DNA of 64,000 bases. Source: Podospora pseudoanserina (taxonomy: Eukaryota; Ascomycota; Sordariomycetes; Sordariales; Podosporaceae). This document shows positions 23,384-33,891 of the stretch, in pieces; positions within the stretch are counted from its first letter, which is position 1; every line of letters starts with the position of its first letter. The stretch lies in assembly GCF_035222485.1 (NCBI RefSeq), contig NC_085920.1:7984001-8048000 (forward strand). Direction: 5' to 3'. Both the position numbers and the translations under genes were made by a program. Under the pieces are notes generated by a model that was not told the origin of the DNA, searched no databases, and saw only the letters and a program-made list of their open reading frames with translations.

Positions 23384-24437
23384 TCATATCCAAACCTGGT
23401 CATCGGCCCTGTTTGCCTCCAAGTACTCCAGAACTTCCCCATAATCCCGACAAACATGCTTCGCATCCCACCCATCGCTCCCTGTAAAGTCCTCTGGAAA
23501 CGTTGTGTGCTGCCCCTCCAGTGCAACATCACCGCAGCACATTATGCTCTGTCTCAGGTAATCAAAACAATGATTCAAATGCCACGCTCCCTCCTCTGGA
23601 AGCATGTCCAATCTGTTGGACTCGTAGGCTGCTACCACCCCGGCAATGGTGTGGAGGCAGTGGATCTGATGGGTGACCGAGGTGGTGAAGGTTGACGATG
23701 GATACTCTTTCAGGGGGTGCGGGAGATTGTCAAATGAATCTTGGCCGCGGGAGGAGGTTTTGTTGACGGTCACGTAGCCGAGTCCGCCTGAGACTGACTG
23801 TCAGTATGGAAACAAAGAGAGCAACGGGTTGAGTACGCATACGAGGAACGATTCCCAGCCACTTCTTCCTGACGGCCTCGGTGAAAAAATCAGAGCTGTT
23901 GTCTGGGACGAAAAGAGGGTCGGGTTGGAAGGTTGTTATTTGTTGAGAGACTGTGCACAATCGAAACTTAGCACGCAACGGCCCGGGTGTCTGTCTTGTC
24001 AGAATCAGGGGAGGCATACAATATGGCGCAAACCCGGTGATATCACCCCCTATCTCACCCTTTGCCCCTTCATTGTTTTGTTTCCCCGGCAGGATGGAAT
24101 ATTCCGGCCACCGCCTCTCAGCAACCAACACCAGAATCACCACCAGCATGACTGTGTCGAGAAGTGATCTGATGGACATGATAGTCTTGCACATCCATCT
24201 CCTCTTCTTTCTCGGTTGATTTGACCGGCATTGACATGATGTGGCAACATGTGCATGTTGTCGCCCCTCTGTATCAATAGCCCAAGACTTTTCCTCATGA
24301 TCGTCGTTCATGAGCGCGGCTCTGAAGTTGTCGCTGCGCGCGTTTTGGGATGAAACGTCGAATTCGTCATCGTGGTGGTGGTCGTCGTTGTTGGGGAGAT
24401 CGGTATAATACCGCGGTGAGGGTAGTGGCTGCATCAT
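23384..24437 (-). CDS. UstYa-family (DUF3328) oxidase-like protein, 309 aa
   Basis: Three exons are inferred: 24020-24437, 23843-23950 and 23384-23787 (introns 69 and 55 nt); phases fit and restore FAPYFSQQITTFQPDP and WLGIVPRGLGYV, both family hallmarks. A single membrane segment lies at about residues 86-106 (SIRSLLDTVMLVVILVLVAE) after a polar cytosolic tail. The two HxxHC motifs are complete: HQIHC at 215-219 and HLNHC at 245-249. UstYa proteins act in oxidation or cyclisation steps of fungal ribosomal peptides (ustiloxin, cyclochlorotine) and other metabolites. No repeated-core peptide precursor, UstYb partner or UstO-like gene was found nearby, so the substrate is unknown. Confidence 0.9.
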
Positions 24438-25237
24438 GGTTCGTTTTGATGCTGGCAGAAAGTGGGGAGTAGCAGGTGTGGTATCGTCAAAAAGTTCAAG
24501 AAATAAGAATTGAGAAAGAATAAAAGAAGCATTCTGCCTTTTGAGGATCTTTCAATCGAGTTGTCGATCAGGGGACCTGTCTCGGTCTGAGAGGGGTGGG
24601 CCAGCTCGGATGGTTCGTGTGTCCTTCCAAACGTGCAGCGTTTCAAAGACCGCCACCTGTAGCCAGACCTTGCCTGCGAGGTCGATTTCATGGTGCACAT
24701 TTACGCAAAATGATTCCGTTACCGATGTGCAGAGACTTGTCGTGATCTTCAAGCTATCCAACCAAATGGGATCGAGAAAGGCGAACGGATGGTGAGGCTT
24801 GCGTTTCTCACAGTTGCTTGCGAGGGTTCCTTCGGTAGGGCCGCAATGTTGAGTCAAAAGAGGTTCTGCATCACCGGCTCACCGGTCTACGCAGACTTGT
24901 AAGATGTCATTTTCTTGTAGTGGTTGAACAAATTGGGAGAGGTGGTCTGTCAGACCTCCCGGTGGAGCCGACCGGAGCCGACCGGAGCCCTTGAAGGTCG
25001 GCCCTGGGTCGGCCCCGGGCCGGTCCCTCGGAACAAACCCGGTTGGTAGGTACCACAACGTCGTCGGATCACGAACCCATGGGGTTCGAAACGAAAATAT
25101 ATCGACTTATTTCTCTTTTACTTATCCCAAGTATAATATACCTGCAACAATCTTCATCTCATCGGATCCAACAGCTATGAAAACCAAAGCTGCGCTTGTG
25201 CGCGGTTACGCGTAGAGGGCCTTCAGGCAATGCCACC
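24438..25237. other. Intergenic region with a GC-rich inverted repeat
   Basis: No gene supported. At about 24964-25026 a GC-rich stretch contains GAGCCGACCG twice in tandem, followed by complementary GGTCGGCC/GGCCGGTC blocks that could form a hairpin. It borders an AT-rich stretch (25085-25150). Confidence 0.5.
24964..25026. repeat. GC-rich tandem and inverted repeat
   Basis: Tandem GAGCCGACCG units are followed by GGTCGGCCCTGGGTCGGCCC and GGGCCGGTCC. The two halves are partly complementary, so a stem-loop is possible. No function is assigned. Confidence 0.5.
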
Positions 25238-27208
25238 TCAGATCCTCCCCCTCAAAGAGTTGAAGATAAGACCGACTTCATCAAGAAGCGTGTCCTGCTT
25301 CTCTACAACTTCAATCATCCCCAAATCGGCGTCAACGGTGATCGTGAAACAGGACCCCTCATCGTCTTCAGATATCTCCTCCCGCGCAGCAAGGTAGTGT
25401 GTGACCAATGGCAGCGCCACCTCGCTGTCAACGGTGTTGATGATGCTGCGTGCGCCCAGTTGCTCATCATAGCCTTGCGATGCCAGCGCCTTGCAAACAG
25501 AGTAGCTGAAGGGAATCTGCAGCTTGATGTTTCCGACAGGGCGGTAGAGCTTCAGGTCGTCGCACAGCTTGACTGGGCGGGCCAGCTTCCGTCCCAAACG
25601 GTCCATTTCCTTGCATGCCACGGCTGCTTGCTCGGTAGGTGAAAAGGTGAGGAAGGGTATCACCGATGCGATGCGGCCAGTCAAGGGTGCCTGCGTGATG
25701 CTGTTAGACTACATGAGCTTCAAACCTGACGAGGGAGCAACCCACGCCAAACTTCCCGATAGCTTCTTTCTTGATCATGGCCGACAGCTCCTTCCCGAGC
25801 GCTCTCGCCTGATGTGATTCCCTCTTGTCAAGGCCAACAGTGTTGGTGAATAACTCACGATAGTGAGTCTTGCAAAAGGAAAGGATGGTGTCGTCAAACG
25901 CATTGGTTGCGAGGATCCAGATGGTCTTGGAGCAATCCACGATCTGCTGGTTCCGACGGTCGAGGTACAGACCTGCAGATACTGGAATAAGTTTTTATCT
26001 AATAGGTGGGCGTCAAAATTCCTTTTTCTTACCGCTTTGGATGGGAAGTAGCAGCGCTTCTTGCACGTTCGGCTGTGTTTTCTCAAACTCGTCGAGAAAC
26101 ACAATGGACCGCTGGCTTTTATGCTCGTCGAGGAAGTTGTTGACAACTGAGTCCTGGTCATAGCCTGCAAATGGAAAGAAGGGACCAGAGAGATCCATCG
26201 AGGTGCCCAAATTGGTGCAATCAACTGTTTGGAGATCCAAAGACAGAAGCTTTCCCATGTTCTGCGCTAGCTCAGTCTTCCCATGGCCGCTAGGTCCTGC
26301 GAACAGCAAAATTATCGGTCGATCAGCCCCCAAGGCTAGTTGGCTGCACACTCAAGATGTCAGGGTCATGCTTCACCATGTTTACGAGTGGTGTGGGTAG
26401 TAGGTAGGCCACCAACTTACGCCATGAAGATCTCCACCAGCGACTGGCACGCCTGGGTTTGGCCCACAAGGAAGTAATGGACCCCCAACAGCCCGGTGGC
26501 CGAATGCTTCTTTGCGATAGCTTGATTGGCGCCAGAGAGCGGCTCGGTTATTGAGGCCCGGTGCAGAGCGTATCGCAGAGTGAAGCAAGAGTTCAACGCG
26601 TCCGTGAGCAATCGGCGAACAGGACCCAAGACCCATCCAGTCTTGGCCTGCTTGAAGACTGCAAGCTCAGCATCGGAAGGGCCGGCCTCGGGAAGGTCTT
26701 GGTCGATGGGCAAATAAAATGGTGGAGGGACAGAGTCGATAGATGCTCCAAGACTCAGAAGGGTGGCCACCATCACAGGCCCATCGGCCTTGGGGGACAA
26801 ACAGCGAACCATAGCGTAGACCAACAACGAAACTTCTCGGTACTCAGTGTTGACCTCTCCACCGTAAGACGCCCACATTCTGATCATCTCGGCACTGCCA
26901 CTCTCGACAACGAAGAAAAATGCAGGAATGTTATCGACGGTCCCGCAGATCTCATGCTTGAGCTTCAGCGACTGGAGTTCCGTCTGGTGAGGGCTCAAGA
27001 GCGATCGAATTCTGTCGCAAGTGTCTCCTCTTTGGATGGCGACGACGATGTCTCGAAGGTTGAACACGCCACTAGTGCTGTTGAACCAGTACGAAAATGA
27101 AGCATAGTCTTCGTCCTTGTCTGATGCGCACTTTTCGACCCGAGGAAGGATGAGTGCCGAGTCCCACTGTTGCTTTTTGGAAGCAGTAGACTTGGTGTTT
27201 TTCTTCAT
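25238..27208 (-). CDS. Ankyrin-like/ClpB-like AAA+ ATPase, about 600 aa
   Basis: Four exons are inferred: 26421-27208, 26033-26343, 25731-25981 and 25238-25690. The first two junctions are firm; the acceptor of intron 2 (25981 or 25972) and the 40-nt intron 3 with a weak GTCAGG donor are less so. The N-terminal 260 residues contain ankyrin-like helices (about 110-160, including VESGSAEMIRMWASYGGEVN). The AAA+ module follows: Walker A GPSGHGKT (279-286), Walker B SIVFLDEFEK (Asp347-Glu348) and sensor-1 ILATNAFDD. Then comes a ClpB D2-small-like domain with YDEQLGARSI. Only one ATPase ring is present, unlike the two of Hsp104/ClpB, and the usual ClpB N-domain is replaced. It is probably a soluble protein-remodelling ATPase; clients are unknown. 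An in-frame frame extends upstream to 27316. Confidence 0.78.
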
Positions 27209-28309
27209 TGTGAGGAAGAGCCAAAGACGTGAGAATGACGGTGGTCTGCGGTCTGGGGTTGTGATGTCTAAAACTGCGAGGAAATTCTTGTGTTCTATCA
27301 AGAATGTGCTGAGCAAAGCTTTGAATTTTTCAATAAACTCAACTCGACGAGCAACGAAAGATTTCCTCTTTCGCTTTCAAGATATCTGCCTCCATTGTAT
27401 GCAGGTGCCTCGAGAAGATGTTATCGGCCGGTCATTGCATTGTTTATCCATCTGTTCGCCCTGCGATGTTGACGGGAAAGAGATGCACTGCCCGTTTGTT
27501 TAGTATTGCCCATTGGACATGAGAACAGAACCATCGTGAGACATTCCTGTGTTTGCCTGCAGCCGCAGGATTCCAGATACATGGAAGTGAGTTATGGTAG
27601 GCGGGTTCCCGGAAGTAGTGGCAGGCCTCACTGCATCTGGGACTGTGGGCCTCACTTGGGCAGCCAATGGCAACAGCTGTGTGTCGGTGCGACGGGGATC
27701 ACTGAAATGAATGGAGGAGGAAGTGTTCTGGGTGCACAGCATGTCTGGCAGGTGGGGGGGAGCAAACATGGGAAAACGAGATGTCGTTGAAATTGAGTTT
27801 AGCCCCTTTTTTGTCGGCAGGAGATCGCTGCTGAGGCACGAGCCAGAACTGCAAGCTTCCAGCACTTTTTGAGGAGCTCAATTACTGAACAAAATAACAT
27901 TCTAGGTAATTGGTGATAATAATCAGTAGCAGACCAGACAATTGACTGTCTCTTTTGGTGGCTTTATCCACGACGATGTCTTGGTTGTAAAAGAGAAGCA
28001 GTCGCCAAACCACATGTGGGGACATTTTCACATGTTTTTTGACTGACATCCTGGAGGACGTCAACTATCCAAGTAACACCGGGGGTTCAGTGCAGCACCA
28101 GGACCATCAGAAAGATGGGTCAGGATTAAACAAAAAAGAAGAATCCTTCTGGCACAGAGGTGCAGGACAGGGTCCAGCCAGGAAGACATCGTCCAGCACT
28201 CCATCTTGGGACAAACAGAAACCCTCTACCCCTTAAACACATTGTCACATCACCGCATTCTCACACTACCACGTTCTCACATTACCACAATAACACAGTA
28301 CCACATCTA
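27209..28309. other. Intergenic region, no supported gene
   Basis: About 1.1 kb upstream of the AAA+ gene. Only short unsupported frames. Confidence 0.55.
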
Positions 28310-29494
28310 ACATTCTCGCCTTCACATTTGGCGGCAAAAACTGCCTCCGACTCCCCCCATCCCGCCTCTCCGACCTCCTCTTCCATCCAGTACTCCTCCT
28401 CTTCCAAATAATCCAGTTCCTCCTTGACAAAATCCACTCTCCAACCGCTCCCAACCCCAACTCCCACCTCCCCTCCCGCCCAAAAATTGCCATCATCGGC
28501 GCCGGAATCACAGGCGTAACCTCCGCAGCCCACTGCATAGGCCACGGCTTCGACGTCACCCTCTTCGAGTCCGGCTCCCCCGACAACCTCGGCGGCATCT
28601 GGTCCCACGTCAACAACACCTCCAGCCGCCAAATCCACTCCCTCATGTACCGATTTCACCCCTCTGTAAGATTGGGATCAAGGCTACCCCGATCGTCAAC
28701 AGATCCTGACTCAAGTCCGCGGCCTATGGAATCGTTACGGTCTCGGCTCTCGAACGAAATTCAGTACCAAAGTGGAGGACATGTACCAGGATAAGAAGGG
28801 GAGGTGGATCATTCTCCGAAATCCAATCTGGAACATGCTGCTGACGCTGAAAATCTATGGGCAGGAGTTTACCGACACGCCGATGTTGAACTCGGACATT
28901 ATGGAGAAGCTGAGGTTGAATAAGGCGGAGTGGGCGAGGTGTGATATTGAGCAGTTTACCGAAAAAAGGGGTTGAAGGTTAATCGGAGAAAAAAAAAGGG
29001 TGTCGAGCCTGGTGGTCAAGGCAAGCAGGATACCATTGAAGGCGATATTGTTGCGATGGCAACAGGGTTTGGGAGACCACAGCTTGTCGGCTTTTTCCTG
29101 CCAGGCTCATGCTTCCAAAAGCCCTATGGCCCCGCCCAACTGGTATCTCCAGACATTCCCATTCAACCATCCCAGCATATGCATCAACTGCACGTACATG
29201 AACGTGATTGAGACGGTCGGCAATTGGCACATCGGCATCTTCACGGGGATTCTGCTCGAGTTTCTGGTGGACCCGTTGACCCGGCCGAGTCCGTTCTGGA
29301 TGAAGCGTTGGATCGACATGACGGGACTACGCAAGGCTGCATCCCCAGCTGGGCCGTTCGAGTTCTTTACTTATCTCGAGCTTGTCTGGTGGCTCGTCTT
29401 TTGCGTGGCGTTCAATCCCTTCCGCTGGAAGTGGGCATTGTTCGTGTTCTTTGGCCTTGGCTATGCACTTCCAGCATGGGTGGTTCAGACTTGA
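28310..29494 (+). pseudogene. Flavin-containing monooxygenase (FMO) pseudogene
   Basis: The FAD-binding start is clear: KIAIIGAGITGVTSAAHC, FDVTLFESG, then LGGIWSHVNNTSSRQIHS and LMYRFHPSV. A small insertion near 28665 shifts the frame to QGYPDRQQILTQVRGLWNRY. At about 28805 the text jumps from DKKGRWII directly to RNPIWNMLLTLKIYGQE, which in intact FMOs lies well downstream, so the middle, including the NADPH-binding motif, is deleted. A further shift near 28970 is needed to reach LKVNRR and EGDIVAMATGFGRPQ, and another near 29135 to reach NWYLQTFPFNHPSICINCTY and the C-terminal membrane-like LVWWLVFCVAFNPFRWKW. No start ATG is evident. The gene cannot encode a working enzyme. Confidence 0.82.
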
Positions 29495-29679
29495 GAACAG
29501 TATAAGAAACAGGATAGGCCAGGGCCCAAAAACAGATCAAGGGCGTGATGCCGGCGTTAGCATTTGAGCCATGTTTTGAGTTGATGAATAGATACGACGG
29601 ACACGACGCGCAAAATGATCGATGGCTGTTTGAATAGACCTGGGTATAGAGTGTATATTATTGACCAAATAAAATCCCT

Positions 29680-30783
29680 TCACTTCCTGTTTCTTCCGCG
29701 GCCCTTTTCCAGCATCTTCAACTTCTTTTGGTATCTTTCACCCATGTCAGCACCACCACCGCCGCCGCCGCCACGCGGGCCATCCACGGTATCGATGCCT
29801 CTCTTTCGGCTCTTTTCCAATAGCGCCTTGGTGCCACCACCGGAGCTCTTGCCGCGCGTCAACTGGCTGATTCTGTCCAGCCCTTCGCTCAAGCCTCTCC
29901 ATTCCTCACCACCATAATTCATCCGGCGGCCCTCGGTCAAACCCCTCTTCTTGCGGTCCTTCTTGCTCTCCTTGGGCAGACGGACAAAGTTCCGTTCTTC
30001 GTACTCGCGTCTCTCATCCTCCTTGGCGCGCTCAGAAGCAGTCTTGATCTTGCGACCACCTTGCATAATCGTGGTACCAATACTGGGTTGGGCCATTGGG
30101 ATAGATGACATTTCGTCTTGAATGAACTCGTCGAGGGTGGCCGACTTCATAGGCTTCTCCTTTTTCTCGCGCCTGTCGAACGTGGGCATCGAGGTTGCTG
30201 AAATCTTGGGTGGGCGGTACACTCCGGACTTGTCTCCCTCCTTGCTCGCGTATTTCGCACCAGCCGGGCGAGTGATTGCGGAGAGGTTGGCGCGGGCCTG
30301 GTAAGCGGCAGAAGCGCGAGCGTGGAGTTCATTGACCTCCTCTCCTTCATTGTCGCTGCCAGCTTCCGACTCGGACTCGACATTGGCAGCCGCTGCCTCC
30401 TCTGCCGCCCTTGTACTCCTTTCCGCGTCATCGGCAGCTCGGAGCACCTTGTCAATCTGGTATCTCAGCTTGTCCTCGAGTGGCCGGGCGCCCTTCTCGA
30501 GATAGAGTCGAAGTTCGACGAGTTTGTTGACTACGAGGTCATCGAGGTTCTGTTCCTCTTCCTGGTCCTTGGTTCCACCATTTCTCGCCTGGCGCAGCTT
30601 CAGAAGAATTAAGAAAACGAGATTCTGGAGGTAGGAGAGGAGCAGCTCGTTCTTCACGTCGAGGAGGGAGATGCCGTCTTTTGGTAGTTCGAAGTTTGTG
30701 AGTTTTGGCGCAGCTTCAAGAGTGGTCGATATCGACTTGGTAAGAGCATCCAGCAGTGCTGGAAGGGTTGCTGGTGCCGCCAT
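29680..30783 (-). CDS. lcp5: Lcp5/neuroguidin, Sas10/Utp3-domain protein, 367 aa
   Basis: Component of the small-subunit processome that acts in early 18S pre-rRNA processing in the nucleolus (family knowledge). Intact single exon with ATG at 30783 (MAAPATLPALL). The N-terminal Sas10/Utp3/C1D helical region covers about residues 1-120 and includes GISLLDVKNELLLSYLQNLV. An acidic, Glu-rich linker follows (about 140-165), then a conserved segment YRPPKISATSMP and ERNFVRLPKESKKDRKKRG. The C-terminal tail is Gly-rich and very basic, ending KMLEKGRGRNRK and probably binding RNA. Length is close to the family norm. It is divergent from the TM9 gene, with 647 bp between starts. Confidence 0.92.
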   Translation of the reverse strand: MAAPATLPALLDALTKSISTTLEAAPKLTNFELPKDGISLLDVKNELLLSYLQNLVFLILLKLRQARNGGTKDQEEEQNLDDLVVNKLVELRLYLEKGARPLEDKLRYQIDKVLRAADDAERSTRAAEEAAAANVESESEAGSDNEGEEVNELHARASAAYQARANLSAITRPAGAKYASKEGDKSGVYRPPKISATSMPTFDRREKKEKPMKSATLDEFIQDEMSSIPMAQPSIGTTIMQGGRKIKTASERAKEDERREYEERNFVRLPKESKKDRKKRGLTEGRRMNYGGEEWRGLSEGLDRISQLTRGKSSGGGTKALLEKSRKRGIDTVDGPRGGGGGGGADMGERYQKKLKMLEKGRGRNRK

Positions 30784-31430
30784 TATTGCTGTGGGAGGCA
30801 GTAGATGGATGGGTGCAGAACAGACGAATTGGATGAACAAAATCTTTTGCGACTCTGAGGCCCCACCTCGAGACTTTTTTGTGGGGCCGCTGGCTCTCTG
30901 ACCCCGGTAACAAAGACACAGACGGCTTATCGATTTGCCTTATCCCCATCCGAGGATTCTCCGACTCGCAACTGCCATGCAGTACCAAGACCGACCTGAC
31001 GAACAAGGCAGCCGTTCACGACCACCCCAAGCTGCTGTTGGCCAGCTGTTCTGACTTGTCGGAAGCTTCGAAAGCTGCGACACCATTTTTCTTTTTTTTT
31101 CTTTTTTAGAGACTTGCCCACCTTTCAATGCCTCCGATGACCCTCCCATGATTTCCCAACTATTCTGCATGAGACATTCTTTGTTATAAGGCTGAACCCG
31201 CGGACGGGTAGCAGACGGCTCGTTTCCCACTTCCAGTCACAGTACGTTCGCCAAGTTCACTTTCCCCTGATCGCGAAGCCCAAACCCACCCAGACTGCCC
31301 CAAACCTAGCACTGCATGGTGACGACTTCAGCCCCATGCGCCGTTGCTATCAGAACCGGTTGTTGTTTTCTTTTTCTTTGCCTTTCTATTCCTAACTCGA
31401 GCAGCCGCAGATTACACATACGAAACCACA
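30784..31430. promoter_or_regulatory. Shared upstream region of lcp5 (-) and the TM9 gene (+)
   Basis: Divergent intergenic region of 647 bp containing a long T-rich tract (31085-31107). No specific factor site is claimed. Confidence 0.5.
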
Positions 31431-33425
31431 ATGCAACTACAAAGCCACGCGCCCTCAGGGGCAACGCTCTTGATCTCCTTGCTCGCCCTCCCCCAACTCA
31501 CATCAGCTTTCTACCTTCCAGGTGTTGCGCCGACCTCATACAAGCAGGATGACGCCGTACCACTCTACGTCAACGCGATTCGACCAGTCGGCGATGCAGA
31601 TTCAGTATTACATTCAGTATTATCATGGGACTACTACCACCCAACATTTCAATTCTGCGCGCCAGAAGGGGGAGGGCAACCTGTGGGGGAGAGCTTGGGA
31701 AGCATCTTGTTTGGAGACAGAATCAAAACATCGGCCTTCGAGCTCAAGATGAAGCACAACGAAACCTGCAAGAAGCAGTGCGAGGTGACATACGGAAAGA
31801 ACGCGGCCCAGTTCATAAACCAGCAGATTCAAGAAGGTGTCAGTCTCAACTGGCTGGTGGATGGGCTTCCGGCAGGCCAGAAGACAATCGATGTCTTGTC
31901 CGACACTGAGTTTACGAACCCCGGTTTCCTGTTGGGCGAGCAGCTAGACGATGGCCGAATCAAGTTCAACAACCACTACGACATCGTTATCGAGTATCAC
32001 GAGGTCAACGGAAACAACGGCCAGTACCGTGTTGTCGGCGTCATTGTCCAGCCCGAGTCGAGGAAGTACACTGGCGAGATCGGCCCGGACACTTGCAACA
32101 CAGCACCGGACATCGTCGAGCTGAGCGAGACAGGCGACACCAAGGTGCGGTTCACCTACAGCGTATACTGGATCGAGTCTACGACTGCTTGGGCCACCAG
32201 ATGGGACAAGTACCTCCATGTGTACGACCCCAAGATTCAGTGGTTCTCCCTCATCAACTCGTCTGTTATTGTCATCTTCCTCGTCCTAACTGTCATGTCC
32301 GTCTTGGTCCGGGCTCTGAAGAAGGACATTGCGCGGTACAACCGTTTGGATCAAATCAACCTCGATGACCTGTCTGGAACTTCTGTGCTGGAAGATGGCG
32401 TGCAGGAGGACTCCGGCTGGAAGCTCGTCCATGGCGACGTCTTCCGCAATCCTTCCCACCCACTCCTCCTCTCCGTATTCTTGGGCAACGGCACCCAGCT
32501 CTTCGTCATGGCTGGCTTCACCATTGCCTTTGCCCTGCTAGGCTTCCTCTCCCCGTCCAACCGCGGTTCTCTCGGCACCATCATGGTCCTCCTTTACACG
32601 GTTTTGGGCTTTGTCGGTGGCTACACCTCTGCTCGCATGTACAAGTCGCTCCATGGCGAGAAGTGGAAGCTCAACATCATCCTGACTCCACTCTTGGTGC
32701 CTGGGATCGTCTTCGCCGTCTTCTTTCTGCTCGACCTCTTCCTGTGGGCCGAGGAGTCATCCGGCGCCGTGCCATTTACCACCATGCTCGTGCTCATCTT
32801 CATTTGGTTCCTCATCAGTGTTCCCCTTTCGTTCGCTGGCTCCTGGCTTGCCTTCCGCGCACCCGCGATCGAACCTCCTGTGCGCACCAACCAGATTCCT
32901 CGCCAGATCCCGCCAGTCACCACATATCTCAAGCCCATTCCCAGCATGCTTCTCGTTGGTCTGCTTCCCTTTGGCGCCATCTTCGTGGAGCTTTACTTTA
33001 TTATGACGTCGATCTGGTTCAGCCGGATCTACTACATGTTTGGGTTCTTGTTCCTGTGCTACGGCTTGATGATCATCACTTGCGCCGCCGTCACCGTGCT
33101 GCTGGTTTACTTCTTGCTATGCGCTGAGAACTACAACTGGCAGTGGAGGGCTTTCTTGGCTGCTGGTACAAGCGGTGGGTATATCTTCCTCAACGCCCTC
33201 ATCTACTGGGTTACCAAGCTGTCTTTGAGCGGGTTTGCGGGAAGTGTGTTGTACATTGGGTACAGCGCCTTGATTTCCTTTTTGTTCTTCATCCTGACTG
33301 GTGAGTTTCCCTCGGGTACCCCTTTCCACCATCGTCACCAATGCTGACACGATATAGGCACCATCGGATATTTTGCCAGCTGGCTGTTTGTGCGCAAGAT
33401 TTACTCTTCAATCAAGATTGACTAG
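31431..33425 (+). CDS. Transmembrane 9 superfamily (EMP70/nonaspanin) protein, 645 aa
   Basis: Endosomal/Golgi multispanning protein of the TM9SF family, linked to sorting of membrane proteins and to metal balance in yeast. Two exons: 31431-33300 and 33358-33425 (57-nt intron, GTGAGT/ATATAG). The start at 31431 gives a signal peptide (SGATLLISLLALPQLTSA) followed by FYLPGVAPTSYKQDDAVPLY, the canonical mature N-terminus. A lumenal domain of about 250 residues follows, with WDYYHPTFQFC and the SLGSILFGDRI motif, then nine hydrophobic segments, including GGYTSARMYK and the LPFGAIFVELYFIMTSIW loop region. It ends in KID, the KxD/E-type Golgi-retention signal of the family. Confidence 0.95.
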
Positions 33426-33891
33426 ACTGGGTTCATACTGGATATCGAAGGGGCGGCGGATAAAGGGTGGAAGACGGTTTAGCGGGCGGCATTATTTGTG
33501 TTTTTTTTGTTTTTTTCGGTGACAATGGAAAGAGAAAAGCAACAGGAGAAATGGAAGAAACGGTTTGGATTTTCCTGCCTCAAGATCATTTTGACTAGCA
33601 GTTAGGTTCTGTTTGTACTACTATTGTTTTCTGCGGGGTGTGTTAGGCCTGGGGGTTGGGGTTGTGGACGGATGAGCAGTTGGCGAAAGACGTTGTTTCA
33701 ATTGTGTTGACCTTTTTTTGTATCATCACATCATTCAATAATTATTGGGTATCATTTTGTGTTGCCAAAAGGATCTGTCCATACTATTCGGTATCATCTC
33801 TCCTCATTTGGCTTGACATTCCAAAGTCCAACAGCTGAGCTAGCAAAGCAATTTACAAAAGTCGCAAGGGTATAGTTATGAAATAAGACTT
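33426..33891. other. Intergenic region between convergent genes
   Basis: 3' ends of the TM9 and med4 genes face each other here. T-rich stretches only; no gene. Confidence 0.6.
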
